Both the position numbers and the translations under genes were made by a program. DNA of 64,000 nt from the NCBI RefSeq assembly GCF_021018805.1, contig NW_026961084.1:62001-126000 (forward strand), written 5' to 3'. Source of the stretch: Prinia subflava. Taxonomy: Eukaryota; Chordata; Aves; Passeriformes; Cisticolidae. The first letter of the stretch is position 1. Every line of letters starts with the position of its first letter. A model generated the notes under the pieces. It searched no databases. It was not told the origin of the DNA and was given only the letters and a program-made list of their open reading frames with translations. This document shows, piece by piece, positions 10,483 through 23,072 of this stretch.

Positions 10483-10704
10483 GCAGCTGGCAAAAGAGGA
10501 GAGAGCCCCTGCGAGGCAGAGCCCCTGGAATGCCCTGTCCTGGTCTGAGGTTCCCACTTTTATCTCCGACTCCCGGAGAATTGCTGGAGCAGAACCAGAG
10601 AGTGTCCATTTTATTTCCTGCCTTTTCCAATAAACGGTGACTTTCAGCTGGAGTGTGTTCCTGGTGTTATCCTCCTCCTCCTCCTCCCTGGATTTGTAAA
10701 TAAA
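10483..10704 (+). other. Exon-like 3' end with poly-A signals (unit 2)
   Basis: As at 2226. It carries TGTCCTG at the variable site, the same state as unit 6. Confidence 0.38.
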
Positions 10705-11281
10705 TGTCCTGATTTTGGCCAAGTAGAATTTTGTTGTTCCAGGCATTGTGGCTCTTTTGTTTCATTGAAACTTCCCAACTCTGCTGAGACTTTGAGATGT
10801 CAAATACAAGTAAGACTGGAGTTTCTTGGGATTGTTACTCACACAAAATAGGGATCCTTCTTGGACAGGAGTAACTTGACGTGTTTAATGCCGCTTCCCT
10901 TTAAAATCAGAGCAGGGGAAGCAGATTTGAAATCATCATTCCATGAACTTGCACCAAATTCCTCCAAAGCTGCAAAAGTTTTCCTTGTTAGAAATTCCTG
11001 AGCTTGTTTTCCAGGCAAGCTGGGATTTAGATGTTCTTTGTTCCTTGGATTTGCTGGTTTTCCTCTCTCTCATTTTAGTAAAGAATTTTTTTTTTTTCAT
11101 ATTTTCCATGCTGATTGGAATTTTTGTACTGCTCAGGGCACATTGCCAAGGAAATGTACCAATTTCATGTTGGTAAATCAGGCATTGTTCAGCACCATAT
11201 GCCCACAAGTCTGTAAATTTCCAGGGAAACTTGCTAAGTGTTGAATTGCCATAATGAATCTCTTTGTAAAGTTGATTATAC

Positions 11282-11923
11282 TTTATTTTTAATTACTTTG
11301 AATTTTTTATGTAGGGTTTTTTTTTAATAAGTGATGTCTTTTTGTATTTTTAAATTTTTTCTTTTAAAAAATTTTCTATTTTAATTTTTCCTTTGTAATT
11401 TTTCCTTTGTAATTTTTCCTTTGTAATTTTCCTATTTTATTTTTTCCTTTTTATTTTTTTCCTTTTTATTTTTTCCTTTTTATTTTTTTCCTTTTTATTT
11501 TTTCCTCTTTTTTTCTCTCTTTAACTTTTTCCTTTTTAATTTTTTCCTTTTTATTTTTTTCCTTTTTAATTTTTTCCTTTTTAATTTTTTCCTTTTTATT
11601 TTTTTCCTTTTTAATTTTTTCCTTTTTAATTTTTTTCTTTTTATTTTTTCCTTTTTATTTTTTCCTTTTTATTTTTTTCCTTTTTACTTTTTTCCTTTTT
11701 ATTTTTTTCCTTTTAATTTTTGCTTTTTATTTTCTTTCTTTCTAATTTTTCCTTTTTAACTTTTTAATTTTATTTTTTTCTGTGTTTTACTTGAAATTTT
11801 ATTTGAAAACTTTTTTTTTTTCTTCATGTTTTCTTTGTGTTGGTGTGTTTTGGTTTGGTTTGGTTTGGTCTGGTTTGGTTTGGTTTGGTTTGGTTTGGTT
11901 TGGTTTGGTTTGGTTTGGTTTTT
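11282..11923. repeat. T-rich and (GGTTT)n tract, unit 2
   Basis: Three fewer GGTTT repeats than unit 1 and a 7-bp deletion at the left end. Unit 6 shares both. Confidence 0.88.
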
Positions 11924-12838
11924 TCCTCTCTCTCTACTCTTTTATCTACTTTTTTATAGCCCAAGTATGTAGAAGTTTGGCTGGTGGGAACAGAGGAGGT
12001 GACAAATGAAATCCATGTCCACTCCACGTCCGGATAGAATTGAGAGTGCAGCTAGAGAAATCTCTGTATTTTCTGCTAAATTAGAAATCCTGAACAGAGA
12101 AAGCTCTAAAGACCAAGGGGCCTTCTTTTTTCTTTTTCCTTTTTCCCCCGAACAATTCTCATTGTAGCCATTTACAGGATCAGGAACATTACCTTGAAGT
12201 CGAGGTGTATTTCACAGGTAGCGAGAAAACAAAGTAGACTTGATCTTGTAACTCTCATTGTTTAGTAACAAAGAAATCCAAAACAAAACAAACAACATAA
12301 AAAAAAAAAAAAAAAAAAAATCCACCAACCCCACAAAAGAACAGAGAAAGAGAAATTATACCAATATTATTTTAATTTAAAACCACTTTCTCCCTTAGAA
12401 AACCAGGCTAATGTAATTCTGCTTAATTGGGGTGCTGTCGTGTTTAGGTTACTGAATTAATAGAGTTTAAAACATACAGCAATAAACACGAATTTTAAAA
12501 ACTAAGTACAAAAATATGAATATATATAATAAAACAAATATAAATATGAAAAATAATATCGTAAGTAAATGCAATCTATAATATTTCTCATTACTTATAT
12601 TATATACAGTAGTCTATATATTATATCCATAGATATGACTAGAAAAAAGACATGGTAATTATCAATATTAAAATAATAAATGTAAAGAAATAATGGAATA
12701 GAGCTTAAAACAGAGGGGGTTTTTTGGTTTGAATTTGCTTGGTGGCAGGGGTTCTCTTTTAAGCGGCGGCCGGGTGTCTTTCGGGGCGTTTCTTTTAGGG
12801 GGTTTCTGTGCACGTTCTCTTCGGGGGTCCCTGTCTGC

Positions 12839-12976
12839 TGTGGACACAGCGCGGTACTGCAGCTCTGCCCCGGGCCCGTCCCAGTGCTGCCGCCTTGTGG
12901 ACACAGCGCGGTGCTGCAGCTCTGCCCCGTGCCCGTCCCAGTGCTGCCGCCCTGTGGACACAGCGCGGTACTGCAG
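12839..12976. repeat. 57-bp VNTR, three starts (unit 2)
   Basis: Three TGTGGACACAG starts. One internal unit carries CCGGGCCC where the last full unit has CCGTGCCC. Confidence 0.92.
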
Positions 12977-13593
12977 ATGTTCATCCCAGGGGAGTTGCTG
13001 GCTTGGCTAGAATTGGTTTCCCAGTAAAACTGGGGGTTGTCTAGAAAACCTGAATTTGTGGGAGGCACTGGGTTTGTTTTCCCTATCCCTGCATCACAGT
13101 CAAGAACACTCCTGGAGCTGTGTTAGGCAGTGGAAGGAGGGGAGAGCTGCATTTATTGAATTCCTTTGTTGTTGTTATTGTTGTATTTTTTCATGCTATT
13201 TTATTTTATTGTGTTTTAGATTTTCATGTTTTTTTATTTTGACTTTTAAAAAATATTTTAATGTTTCCTCAAATTTTTAATTTTTCGATTTTTAGTTTAC
13301 TTTTATATTTTATAGTTATGATTTCACTTTTTATTTTATTTTCAATAACTTTTAAATTTTTATTTAGATTTATGTTTTATTTTTATGTTTGCGGTTGTTT
13401 TGTATTTTTTAATGTTTCCTTAGTAATTTTTCCTTTGTAATTTTTTCCTTTGTCATTTTTTCCTCTCTAATTTTTTCCACTATAATTTTTTCCTTTTTAA
13501 TTTTTTATTTTTTATTTTTCTCTTTTTAATTTTTCTCCTTTTTAATGTTTTCCTTTCTAATTTTTTCCTTTCTGATTTCTCCTTTCTCGATTT

Positions 13594-14172
13594 TGTCAGG
13601 CACCCCCCTTTAAAACCGGGGTGCCTTCGGCCGTGCCACAACAAAGATGGCGGCCCAACAGGAAATGGTTTCAGCCACAAACAAGATGGCAGCCGGAAGT
13701 ATGGGCAGTCACCTAATGCCCCGCTCAAGATGGCGGCTCGTCGAGCCGCCTTCGACCTTCCAAAGACGGCGGCCAAAAAAGGCGGGAAAACACAAGGACC
13801 ACCCATGGGCGTCGACCCAACTGCCTGCGCCCGACCCCGAAAACGGCGCCGCTCAGGAACAATTTTCAGCGTCGCTTCCCGGCGCGAGGGAGCTGTGTGC
13901 CCGCTGTGCCGCGCCGCGGTGCGGTTGCGGCAGCCATTTTGGTGAGGCGCCTGAGTAACCAGCTACCCGGGGCCTTCGGGGGTGCCACAAAAAAGATGGC
14001 GGCTCTACCGGATGTGTCTTCACCACAACCAAGATGGCGGCTACAACGGGCGGAAGTAACGTTTATATAGGGTTTATATAGGGTTTGGACCCTATAGCCG
14101 CGGCCGAACCAAGGCTCTGCTGCAGGTGTATTCGAGACATCTTTCCTCTTTGTTTGACAGAAGGAAGAGGGG

Positions 14173-14205
<33 letters not shown>

Positions 14206-14716
14206 AGAAAAAACGGGAGCAGTTCCGGGGCGGTCCCGGGGCGGTCCCGGGGCGGTGTGCGCCGTCACTGCCGCCTTCTCGGCGGGCGATTCCAAGGCGC
14301 TGTCGGGCTCTCTGCCGGCCGGTCGGCGGGCGGGCGGCCGGGACGCGATGGCGCTGTGCCCGGAGCTGGAGCGCTCGCTGTCGCTGCTGCAGCCGGGCGC
14401 CGACCGGGCCCAGCAGCAGCAGGAGCGGCGGGCGGACGCGGCCCCCACGCCCATGGTGTTCATGTGCGCCGGCTGCGGGCGCCCCGTGGGCGACACCCGC
14501 ACCTGGGGTTCAGTGTCGAGGACAGCGGTCCCATCCTGCTGCGCAGTGAGTACCAGCGCTGCCACCCCCGTGCCGCCGCGGTCGCTGCCGCCGTGCCTCC
14601 TGCCCTGCCTCCCGCCGCAGCTGCGGCCGCCAGCGTCGCCGCGGACCCGGGGCGGAAGGGCTCCGAGCTCCCCGGAGAGTGCGGATGGTGAGGGCCGGGC
14701 CTGGCTGGACACAGTC
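13594..14716 (+). promoter_or_regulatory. CpG-island promoter of MIS18A copy 2
   Basis: Equivalent of 5299-6420 with the same motif set. The A run upstream of exon 1 is about two bases longer than in unit 1. Confidence 0.72.
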
Positions 14717-17164
14717 CCGGGGGAGTCGGGGTTCCCGGCGCTGGGGACCGGCAAAGGGCCCGGAGCGCTCGTGTGGCCCGAGAGCCCCTGGAGCACTTAT
14801 CTGGGGTGGGCTGTACAAGCCGCGTATGGCCTAAGGGAGAGGGATTTCTCACAAGGACATGTAGTGATGGACAAGGGAGGCAGCTTTAGATTAAATGTCG
14901 GGAAGAAATTTTTCCCTGCGAGGGCGGTGAGGCCGTGGTACAGGTTCCCCAGAGAAGCTGTGGCTGCCCCTGTGTCCCTGGAAGTGCCCAAGGCCAGGTT
15001 GGACGGGGCTTGGAACACCCTGGGATAGTGGAAGCTGTCCCTGCCCAGGGCCGGGGGTGGAATGGGGTGAGCTTGAAGGCCCCTTCCACAATTCAGCGAT
15101 TCTGATGGTCTTGGTCTTGCTGAGGTTAGCCAGCCTGAGGAGCTGATGCAAATTCAGGCTAAAAGATGAGTGCTCATCATTTATACTGTGTAAAGCATGA
15201 ATGAAAGGTTAAAAAAGTTCTAATGCATGATTTAAAATTTTTTTTTTTATTTTTAAGAAAAGGGATGGGGAGAGGTGCCTCCTTTTATTTTCTTCTGAAT
15301 AAATGTTATTCCTTGCTTGCAGCATGGTAGAAACCCTACTCTGCTCTGGCTGCTCCAGGACCCTTGGCAGCAGATACATGCACGCCTCAAGGCATCTCGA
15401 CTGCAAGAGGGATTTGTTCTGTGTCCGTACTGACTCTGTTGAAAGGTAAGTGCAGAATGTTTATGGGTCAGCCTGCCAGCTCCACTGCACTCACCAGGCA
15501 TGGCACTGAGGGTGCTCCTGTTACATCTCTGGCAAGGCTGGAGGGAGCGTCTTCTGCTGCTCTGTCCCACGGTGGTTTTCTGTATTGGTGCTGTTGGCAT
15601 CCCAGTGCTCAGCTGTAGGGAACATCACCTGTGTAAGGCACATCCTAGAAAAAGAACCAAAACAAACCAACCTGGCCTGCCTTTTGTGTGGGAAGTTGCA
15701 TTCCAGCCCAGAAAATATCACCAGGTCCAGGGCACTAGAGGGTTCCTTCGCATTTGATTGGAAGAGTTCACAAACCAAGCACCAAAGAGGCCTGGCTGGA
15801 GCCTGTTAGGGGTCCGCATGATCAGCAGGGAGTGTGGCCAGAGGGGCTCGGGCAGGACTTGGGGTGGCTCTGCCCTGTGCTGGCCACATCTGCTCTGTCC
15901 TTGCTAAGATGGGCAAAGGCAACTCTGACAACTGAGTACGTGCTTGAGACTCTCACTCAGCTGTCTTAAAATCTGTCTAGAAAATGAAAGTGTGCTTGGG
16001 TTTAGTTGGTTTATAGCACTTCAAAGGGGTTATTAAAAACTGTATCCTCAATTAAGGCTCCGCACCAGAGTCCTTTTGTGCAGGCATTGTCCTAATAGAC
16101 AGTGGTTGTTCATCTGGACTGGTTTTAATGTCTCTTTTTTTTTCTGAAGTTCCCATTTATTTTGCTGTATTGCTGTGGATATTCCCCTTGGTACTCTGGA
16201 CAGGGTTTGGAGATTTTTTTCTTCATTCCACTGCTAGAGTACTTTTTTTATTGCATGGCAGTAAAATTCTCTCATGCACTAACTTGGCTGCAGAATGGCA
16301 TTTTCTGGCAAAGGGATGCTGCTTCTGCCTGCCAGCACTGCACTGTTCTTGGTGTCTTGGTGCCATTTTCCACTGTATCCCGTATCCCCAGAATCCACGG
16401 CTGTCTCTCAGGGTTCTAAAGGAGTGCTGTGTTTGGATTTTTGGCTTCAGAGTGGGAAGTGCTCTGTAACCTGATGTAACCTGTGGCATCTCAGCTGTAG
16501 GCCAGGAACCCTGGAAAAGCAAGCTCGCATTCACGAGGAGCCGCTTACTCTTGAAAGCCCAGCTGTCTTGCAAGAGGTGCCGCACAGGGTGAGTTTTAAC
16601 CTTACATCATTCTTTGTTGAAATCACCTCTGAGAAGTCTTAATATGCTTCAATGGTTTCTGCAGAACAGCTTATTCCACTCAGAGCAATTCAGTGCATTG
16701 TAACATGTACTGGACTGCTTCCTGTAATTGCTGTCTTGTGCTCTGCAAGACCTTTAGCCACTTTTCCTTCAGTTTTCTTGGTAGTTAGCATTTTCTGTTT
16801 ATCAAGCACAGCATTAGGTTCCTCTGGCTGTCTCAGAAATTGGATCAGTTGTTTCTAGTTCGTTCTGATTCACTTCTCCAGATCTTCATTTAACTTTTAG
16901 CCATGTTTCTTCTGCCTCCTGTGGAAATGGACTTAATGCTTTTGCTGTAACTTTATCTTGAAATAGTAATCATAAATGAATCATGGTAAATCAGGTTGAT
17001 GTTTTGCTCTACTAAAATCTTGTGACTGCAGGTAGGAAGAGTTGGGAGCGAACAGTCTGAGGAAGTGGACTGTGGAAGCTGAAGGTTGTCCAGCCAAAGC
17101 TGAGTGTGTGGCTCTGACACTGACCAAGGCTGGAAAGAGTTACTGTGTGGACAGAGAATGTTAG
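14348..17164 (+). pseudogene. MIS18A: MIS18A-like gene copy 2
   Basis: Exons: 14348-14545, 14621-14687, 15323-15445, 16495-16588, and an exon 5 candidate at 17036-17164. I saw no coding difference from copy 1. The one-base deficit after TRTW in exon 1 is present. Confidence 0.8.
14836..15108 (+). mobile_element. CR1 LINE 3' fragment, copy 2
   Basis: Duplicate of the element at 6540-6812, carried along with the array unit rather than independently inserted. Confidence 0.85.
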
Positions 17165-18778
17165 AGCCGGGTGAGCTTTCACAGGATGAAAGAAGCGAGG
17201 AGAGAATCGAATGGAAAGAATTGCTGAGATCAGGTTTGAGCCCTTTCTTTGGGTTTGGGATTTGTTTGTGGTTTTTTTGTTACCTAACACTACCTAGCAC
17301 TTACTTACTTACTTACTGTGAGATTTGAAGTTTTCTCCAAAAACTCAGAATGAATTTCCCCACTCTGCCCCACTGGTAGCAGCACACAGGAGAACAGAGC
17401 CTGTGGTTTGGATCTTGAGGGAGTTCCAGCAGTACAAGCTATGAGTTACCATGTTTCTCCCAAATTTACATCCAGCAAATCTGAGGAATTACCTCTTGCC
17501 TGAGCATTCCTGGTCTCTGTGACTCTTTAGTAAGAGACAGCTGGGACTGGCCAAGCTGAGACAGGATCTGTTCCTGTCAAACCATCTATTTCCCATGCGG
17601 ATGAGAATCTGGGGGGCAAGTGCCCACATCACTCCTCACAAATGCCCACACATACTTCTGGGGCTGCTGTATCTATCTGCTGGATTTGTCAGCGCCAGCA
17701 TTTGCGAAGGATCACCTTGTGAGCAACTCAAAAGACAGATAAATAGAGGCAGCAGCAATTGTCTTGAGTTTACCTTATGGTAAGGCTTATGGATATTTTT
17801 AATCACTATAAGAAGGCTTATGGATATTTTTGATCACTTTCTTAGCACTTGCAATTACCCCTGCTACCACACAAAAGAAACCGAGGAACAGGAAAGCTCC
17901 GCTCTGTATCTCTGGCAGAAGAAAAGCCAGCAAACCAGTTTGCGTTCACCCCGATTCCTAGTCCTGTGCTGCAAGTACAGAAATATCTTGAGCCTTTGGG
18001 AGGGGGACTGGGACTGTGGAACCCAGCTGCATGTGTCTCCTAGGCCACGTTTTTCTTGGAAGCACCTTTCCTAGTTTCACTGCTTTTTGGAAATGAACTG
18101 TTCTGAGCAGAACCAGTACCTTCAGACTCAGGGTCTGAAAACAAAACAACCATAAAAACCACTAAAAAGCCCCAAAACCCACTGCCTAAGAGAACAAAGA
18201 AAGAGAAAATATACCGGGATTCTTTTAATAAACCTGAATTTGTGGGAGGCACTGGGTTTGTTTTCCCTTCGTGCGGCAGCACGAAGTTTGCACGCATTTT
18301 GCTGCCGCTTTGGCTCTCAAGAACTGGAAATGCCTGGATTTCTGCGTGGTTTCCCCAGGTTCTCCTATTTAGCAGGAGCTGCACGGTGAGGTCGGTGTTC
18401 TGAGGGAGGCCCTGGCACAGCTGCCAAAGGCCGGGAACGTGGAGTGTGCAGGGAGCATCCGGGGGGCTTCTCCCCCCTGAGTTTCTCCCGGGGTGTGCTG
18501 CCTGCACTGCTGGATGTTGGACCCGGCTTTGGGCCGTTCTCCTGCGGTCCCAGCACTGAGTGCTGCCCCTGTGGCCAGACCTTGCCGTGTGCCGGCACCA
18601 AACCCGGGCAGCCGGGGCTGCTTTTCCAGCCCTTTGGTGCCACGGGCGGCCCCCGATTGCCGGAGCTCCCCGGCACCCGGCCTGGACTCACTCTGTGGGG
18701 GGGCCTGTTCCATCTGCCTCAACCGAGGACATCCTGCCCAGGTTTGACACTTGACTCCCGTTGTTTTTCCTCTTGCAG

Positions 18779-19000
18779 GCAGCTGGCAAAAGAGGAGAGA
18801 GCCCCTGCGAGGCAGAGCCCCTGGAATGCCCTGTCCCGGTCTGAGGTTCCCACTTTTATCTCCGACTCCCGGAGAATTGCTGGAGCAGAACCAGAGAGTG
18901 TCCATTTTATTTCCTGCCTTTTCCAATAAACGGTGACTTTCAGCTGGAGTGTGTTCCTGGTGTTATCCTCCTCCTCCTCCTCCCTGGATTTGTAAATAAA
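18779..19000 (+). other. Exon-like 3' end with poly-A signals (unit 3)
   Basis: As at 2226, with TGTCCCG at the variable site, the same state as unit 4. Confidence 0.38.
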
Positions 19001-19572
19001 TGTCCTGATTTTGGCCAAGTAGAATTTTGTTGTTCCAGGCATTGTGGCTCTTTTGTTTCATTGAAACTTCCCAACTCTGCTGAGACTTTGAGATGTCAAA
19101 TACAAGTAAGACTGGAGTTTCTTGGGATTGTTACTCACACAAAATAGGGATCCTTCTTGGACAGGAGTAACTTGACGTGTTTAATGCCGCTTCCCTTTAA
19201 AATCAGAGCAGGGGAAGCAGATTTGAAATCATCATTCCATGAACTTGCACCAAATTCCTCCAAAGCTGCAAAAGTTTTCCTTGTTAGAAATTCCTGAGCT
19301 TGTTTTCCAGGCAAGCTGGGATTTAGATGTTCTTTGTTCCTTGGATTTGCTGGTTTTCCTCTCTCTCATTTTAGTAAAGGATTTTTTTTTTTTCATATTT
19401 TCCATGCTGATTGGAATTTTTGTACTGCTCAGGGCACATTGCCAAGGAAATGTACCAATTTCATGTTGGTAAATCAGGCATTGTTCAGCACCATATGCCC
19501 ACAAGTCTGTAAATTTCCAGGGAAACTTGCTAAGTGTTGAATTGCCATAATGAATCTCTTTGTAAAGTTGAT

Positions 19573-20226
19573 TATACTTTTTTCTTTATTTTTAATTACT
19601 TTGAATTTTTTATGTAGGGTTTTTTTTTAATAAGTGATGTCTTTTTGTATTTTTAAATTTTTTCTTTTAAAAAATTTTCTATTTTAATTTTTCCTTTGTA
19701 ATTTTTCCTTTGTAATTTTTCCTTTGTAATTTTCCTATTTTATTTTTTCCTTTTTATTTTTTTCCTTTTTATTTTTTCCTTTTTATTTTTTTCCTTTTTA
19801 TTTTTTCCTCTTTTTTTCTCTCTTTAACTTTTTCCTTTTTAATTTTTTCCTTTTTATTTTTTTCCTTTTTAATTTTTTCCTTTTTAATTTTTTCCTTTTT
19901 ATTTTTTTCCTTTTTAATTTTTTCCTTTTTAATTTTTTTCTTTTTATTTTTTCCTTTTTATTTTTTCCTTTTTATTTTTTTCCTTTTTACTTTTTTCCTT
20001 TTTATTTTTTTCCTTTTAATTTTTGCTTTTTATTTTCTTTCTTTCTAATTTTTCCTTTTTAACTTTTTAATTTTATTTTTTTCTGTGTTTTACTTGAAAT
20101 TTTATTTGAAAACTTTTTTTTTTTCTTCATGTTTTCTTTGTGTTGGTGTGTTTTGGTTTGGTTTGGTTTGGTTTGGTTTGGTCTGGTTTGGTTTGGTTTG
20201 GTTTGGTTTGGTTTGGTTTGGTTTTT
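19573..20226. repeat. T-rich and (GGTTT)n tract, unit 3
   Basis: The GGTCT variant sits two repeats further right than in units 1, 2, 5 and 6. Confidence 0.88.
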
Positions 20227-21140
20227 TCCTCTCTCTCTACTCTTTTATCTACTTTTTTATAGCCCAAGTATGTAGAAGTTTGGCTGGTGGGAACAGAGGA
20301 GGTGACAAATGAAATCCATGTCCACTCCACGTCCGGATAGAATTGAGAGTGCAGCTAGAGAAATCTCTGTATTTTCTGCTAAATTAGAAATCCTGAACAG
20401 AGAAAGCTCTAAAGACCAAGGGGCCTTCTTTTTTCTTTTTCCTTTTTCCCCCGAACAATTCTCATTGTAGCCATTTACAGGATCAGGAACATTACCTTGA
20501 AGTCGAGGTGTATTTCACAGGTAGCGAGAAAACAAAGTAGACTTGATCTTGTAACTCTCATTGTTTAGTAACAAAGAAATCCGAAACAAAACAAACAACA
20601 TAAAAAAAAAAAAAAAAAAAAATCCACCAACCCCACAAAAGAACAGAGAAAGAGAAATTATACCAATATTATTTTAATTTAAAACCACTTTCTCCCTTAG
20701 AAAACCAGGCTAATGTAATTCTGCTTAATTGGGGTGCTGTCGTGTTTAGGTTACTGAATTAATAGAGTTTAAAACATACAGCAATAAACACGAATTTTAA
20801 AAACTAAGTACAAAAATATGAATATATATAATAAAACAAATATAAATATGAAAAATAATATCGTAAGTAAATGCAATCTATAATATTTCTCATTACTTAT
20901 ATTATATACAGTAGTCTATATATTATATCCATAGATATGACTAGAAAAAAGACATGGTAATTATCAATATTAAAATAATAAATGTAAAGAAATAATGGAA
21001 TAGAGCTTAAAACAGAGGGGGTTTTTTGGTTTGAATTTGCTTGGTGGCAGGGGTTCTCTTTTAAGCGGCGGCCGGGTGTCTTTCGGGGCGTTTCTTTTAG
21101 GGGGTTTCTGTGCACGTTCTCTTCGGGGGTCCCTGTCTGC

Positions 21141-21335
21141 TGTGGACACAGCGCGGTACTGCAGCTCTGCCCCGGGCCCGTCCCAGTGCTGCCGCCTTGT
21201 GGACACAGCGCGGTACTGCAGCTCTGCCCCGGGCCCGTCCCAGTGCTGCCGCCTTGTGGACACAGCGCGGTGCTGCAGCTCTGCCCCGTGCCCGTCCCAG
21301 TGCTGCCGCCCTGTGGACACAGCGCGGTACTGCAG
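21141..21335. repeat. 57-bp VNTR, four starts (unit 3)
   Basis: Two CCGGGCCC-type units, one CCGTGCCC-type, then the partial end unit. Confidence 0.92.
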
Positions 21336-21952
21336 ATGTTCATCCCAGGGGAGTTGCTGGCTTGGCTAGAATTGGTTTTCCAGTAAATCTGGGGGTTGTC
21401 TAGAAAACCTGAATTTGTGGGAGGCACTGGGTTTGTTTTCCCTATCCCTGCATCACAGTCAAGAACACTCCTGGAGCTGTGTTAGGCAGTGGAAGGAGGG
21501 GAGAGCTGCATTTATTGAATTCCTTTGTTGTTGTTATTGTTGTATTTTTTCATGCTATTTTATTTTATTGTGTTTTAGATTTTCATGTTTTTTTATTTTG
21601 ACTTTTAAAAAATATTTTAATGTTTCCTCAAATTTTTAATTTTTCGATTTTTAGTTTACTTTTATATTTTATAGTTATGATTTCACTTTTTATTTTATTT
21701 TCAATAACTTTTAAATTTTTATTTAGATTTATGTTTTATTTTTATGTTTGCGGTTGTTTTGTATTTTTTAATGTTTCCTTAGTAATTTTTCCTTTGTAAT
21801 TTTTTCCTTTGTCATTTTTTCCTCTCTAATTTTTTCCACTATAATTTTTTCCTTTTTAATTTTTTATTTTTTATTTTTCTCTTTTTAATTTTTCTCCTTT
21901 TTAATGTTTTCCTTTCTAATTTTTTCCTTTCTGATTTCTCCTTTCTCGATTT

Positions 21953-23072
21953 TGTCAGGCACCCCCCTTTAAAACCGGGGTGCCTTCGGCCGTGCCACAA
22001 CAAAGATGGCGGCCCAACAGGAAATGGTTTCAGCCACAAACAAGATGGCAGCCGGAAGTATGGGCAGTCACCTAATGCCCCGCTCAAGATGGCGGCTCGT
22101 CGAGCCGCCTTCGACCTTCCAAAGACGGCGGCCAAAAAAGGCGGGAAAACACAAGGACCACCCATGGGCGTCGACCCAACTGCCTGCGCCCGACCCCGAA
22201 AACGGCGCCGCTCAGGAACAATTTTCAGCGTCGCTTCCCGGCGCGAGGGAGCTGTGTGCCCGCTGTGCCGCGCCGCGGTGCGGTTGCGGCAGCCATTTTG
22301 GTGAGGCGCCTGAGTAACCAGCTACCCGGGGCCTTCGGGGCTGCCACAAAAAAGATGGCGGCTCTACCGGATGTGTCTTCACCACAACCAAGATGGCGGC
22401 TACAACGGGCGGAAGTAACGTTTATATAGGGTTTATATAGGGTTTGGACCCTATAGCCGCGGCCGAACCAAGGCTCTGCTGCAGGTGTATTCGAGACATC
22501 TTTCCTCTTTGTTTGACAGAAGGAAGAGGGGAAAAAAAAAAAAAAAAAAAAAAAAAGAGGAAGAAAAAACGGGAGCAGTTCCGGGGCGGTCCCGGGGCGG
22601 TCCCGGGGCGGTGTGCGCCGTCACTGCCGCCTTCTCGGCGGGCGATTCCAAGGCGCTGTCGGGCTCTCTGCCGGCCGGTCGGCGGGCGGGCGGCCGGGAC
22701 GCGATGGCGCTGTGCCCGGAGCTGGAGCGCTCGCTGTCGCTGCTGCAGCCGGGCGCCGACCGGGCCCAGCAGCAGCAGGAGCGGCGGGCGGACGCGGCCC
22801 CCACGCCCATGGTGTTCATGTGCGCCGGCTGCGGGCGCCCCGTGGGCGACACCCGCACCTGGGGTTCAGTGTCGAGGACAGCGGTCCCATCCTGCTGCGC
22901 AGTGAGTACCAGCGCTGCCACCCCCGTGCCGCCGCGGTCGCTGCCGCCGTGCCTCCTGCCCTGCCTCCCGCCGCAGCTGCGGCCGCCAGCGTCGCCGCGG
23001 ACCCGGGGCGGAAGGGCTCCGAGCTCCCCGGAGAGTGCGGATGGTGAGGGCCGGGCCTGGCTGGACACAGTC
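21953..23072 (+). promoter_or_regulatory. CpG-island promoter of MIS18A copy 3
   Basis: Same motif set. A private G-to-C lies next to the fifth YY1-like word (about 22341). The A run is shorter here than in unit 2. Confidence 0.72.

Larger units (their letters stand above)
8258..16553 (+). repeat. Array unit 2
   Basis: Full unit of 8296 bp with three VNTR copies. It lacks 7 bp in a T-rich stretch near 11281 and has a G-to-A change near 11083. Unit 6 has both. A private G-to-A lies near 12279. Confidence 0.95.
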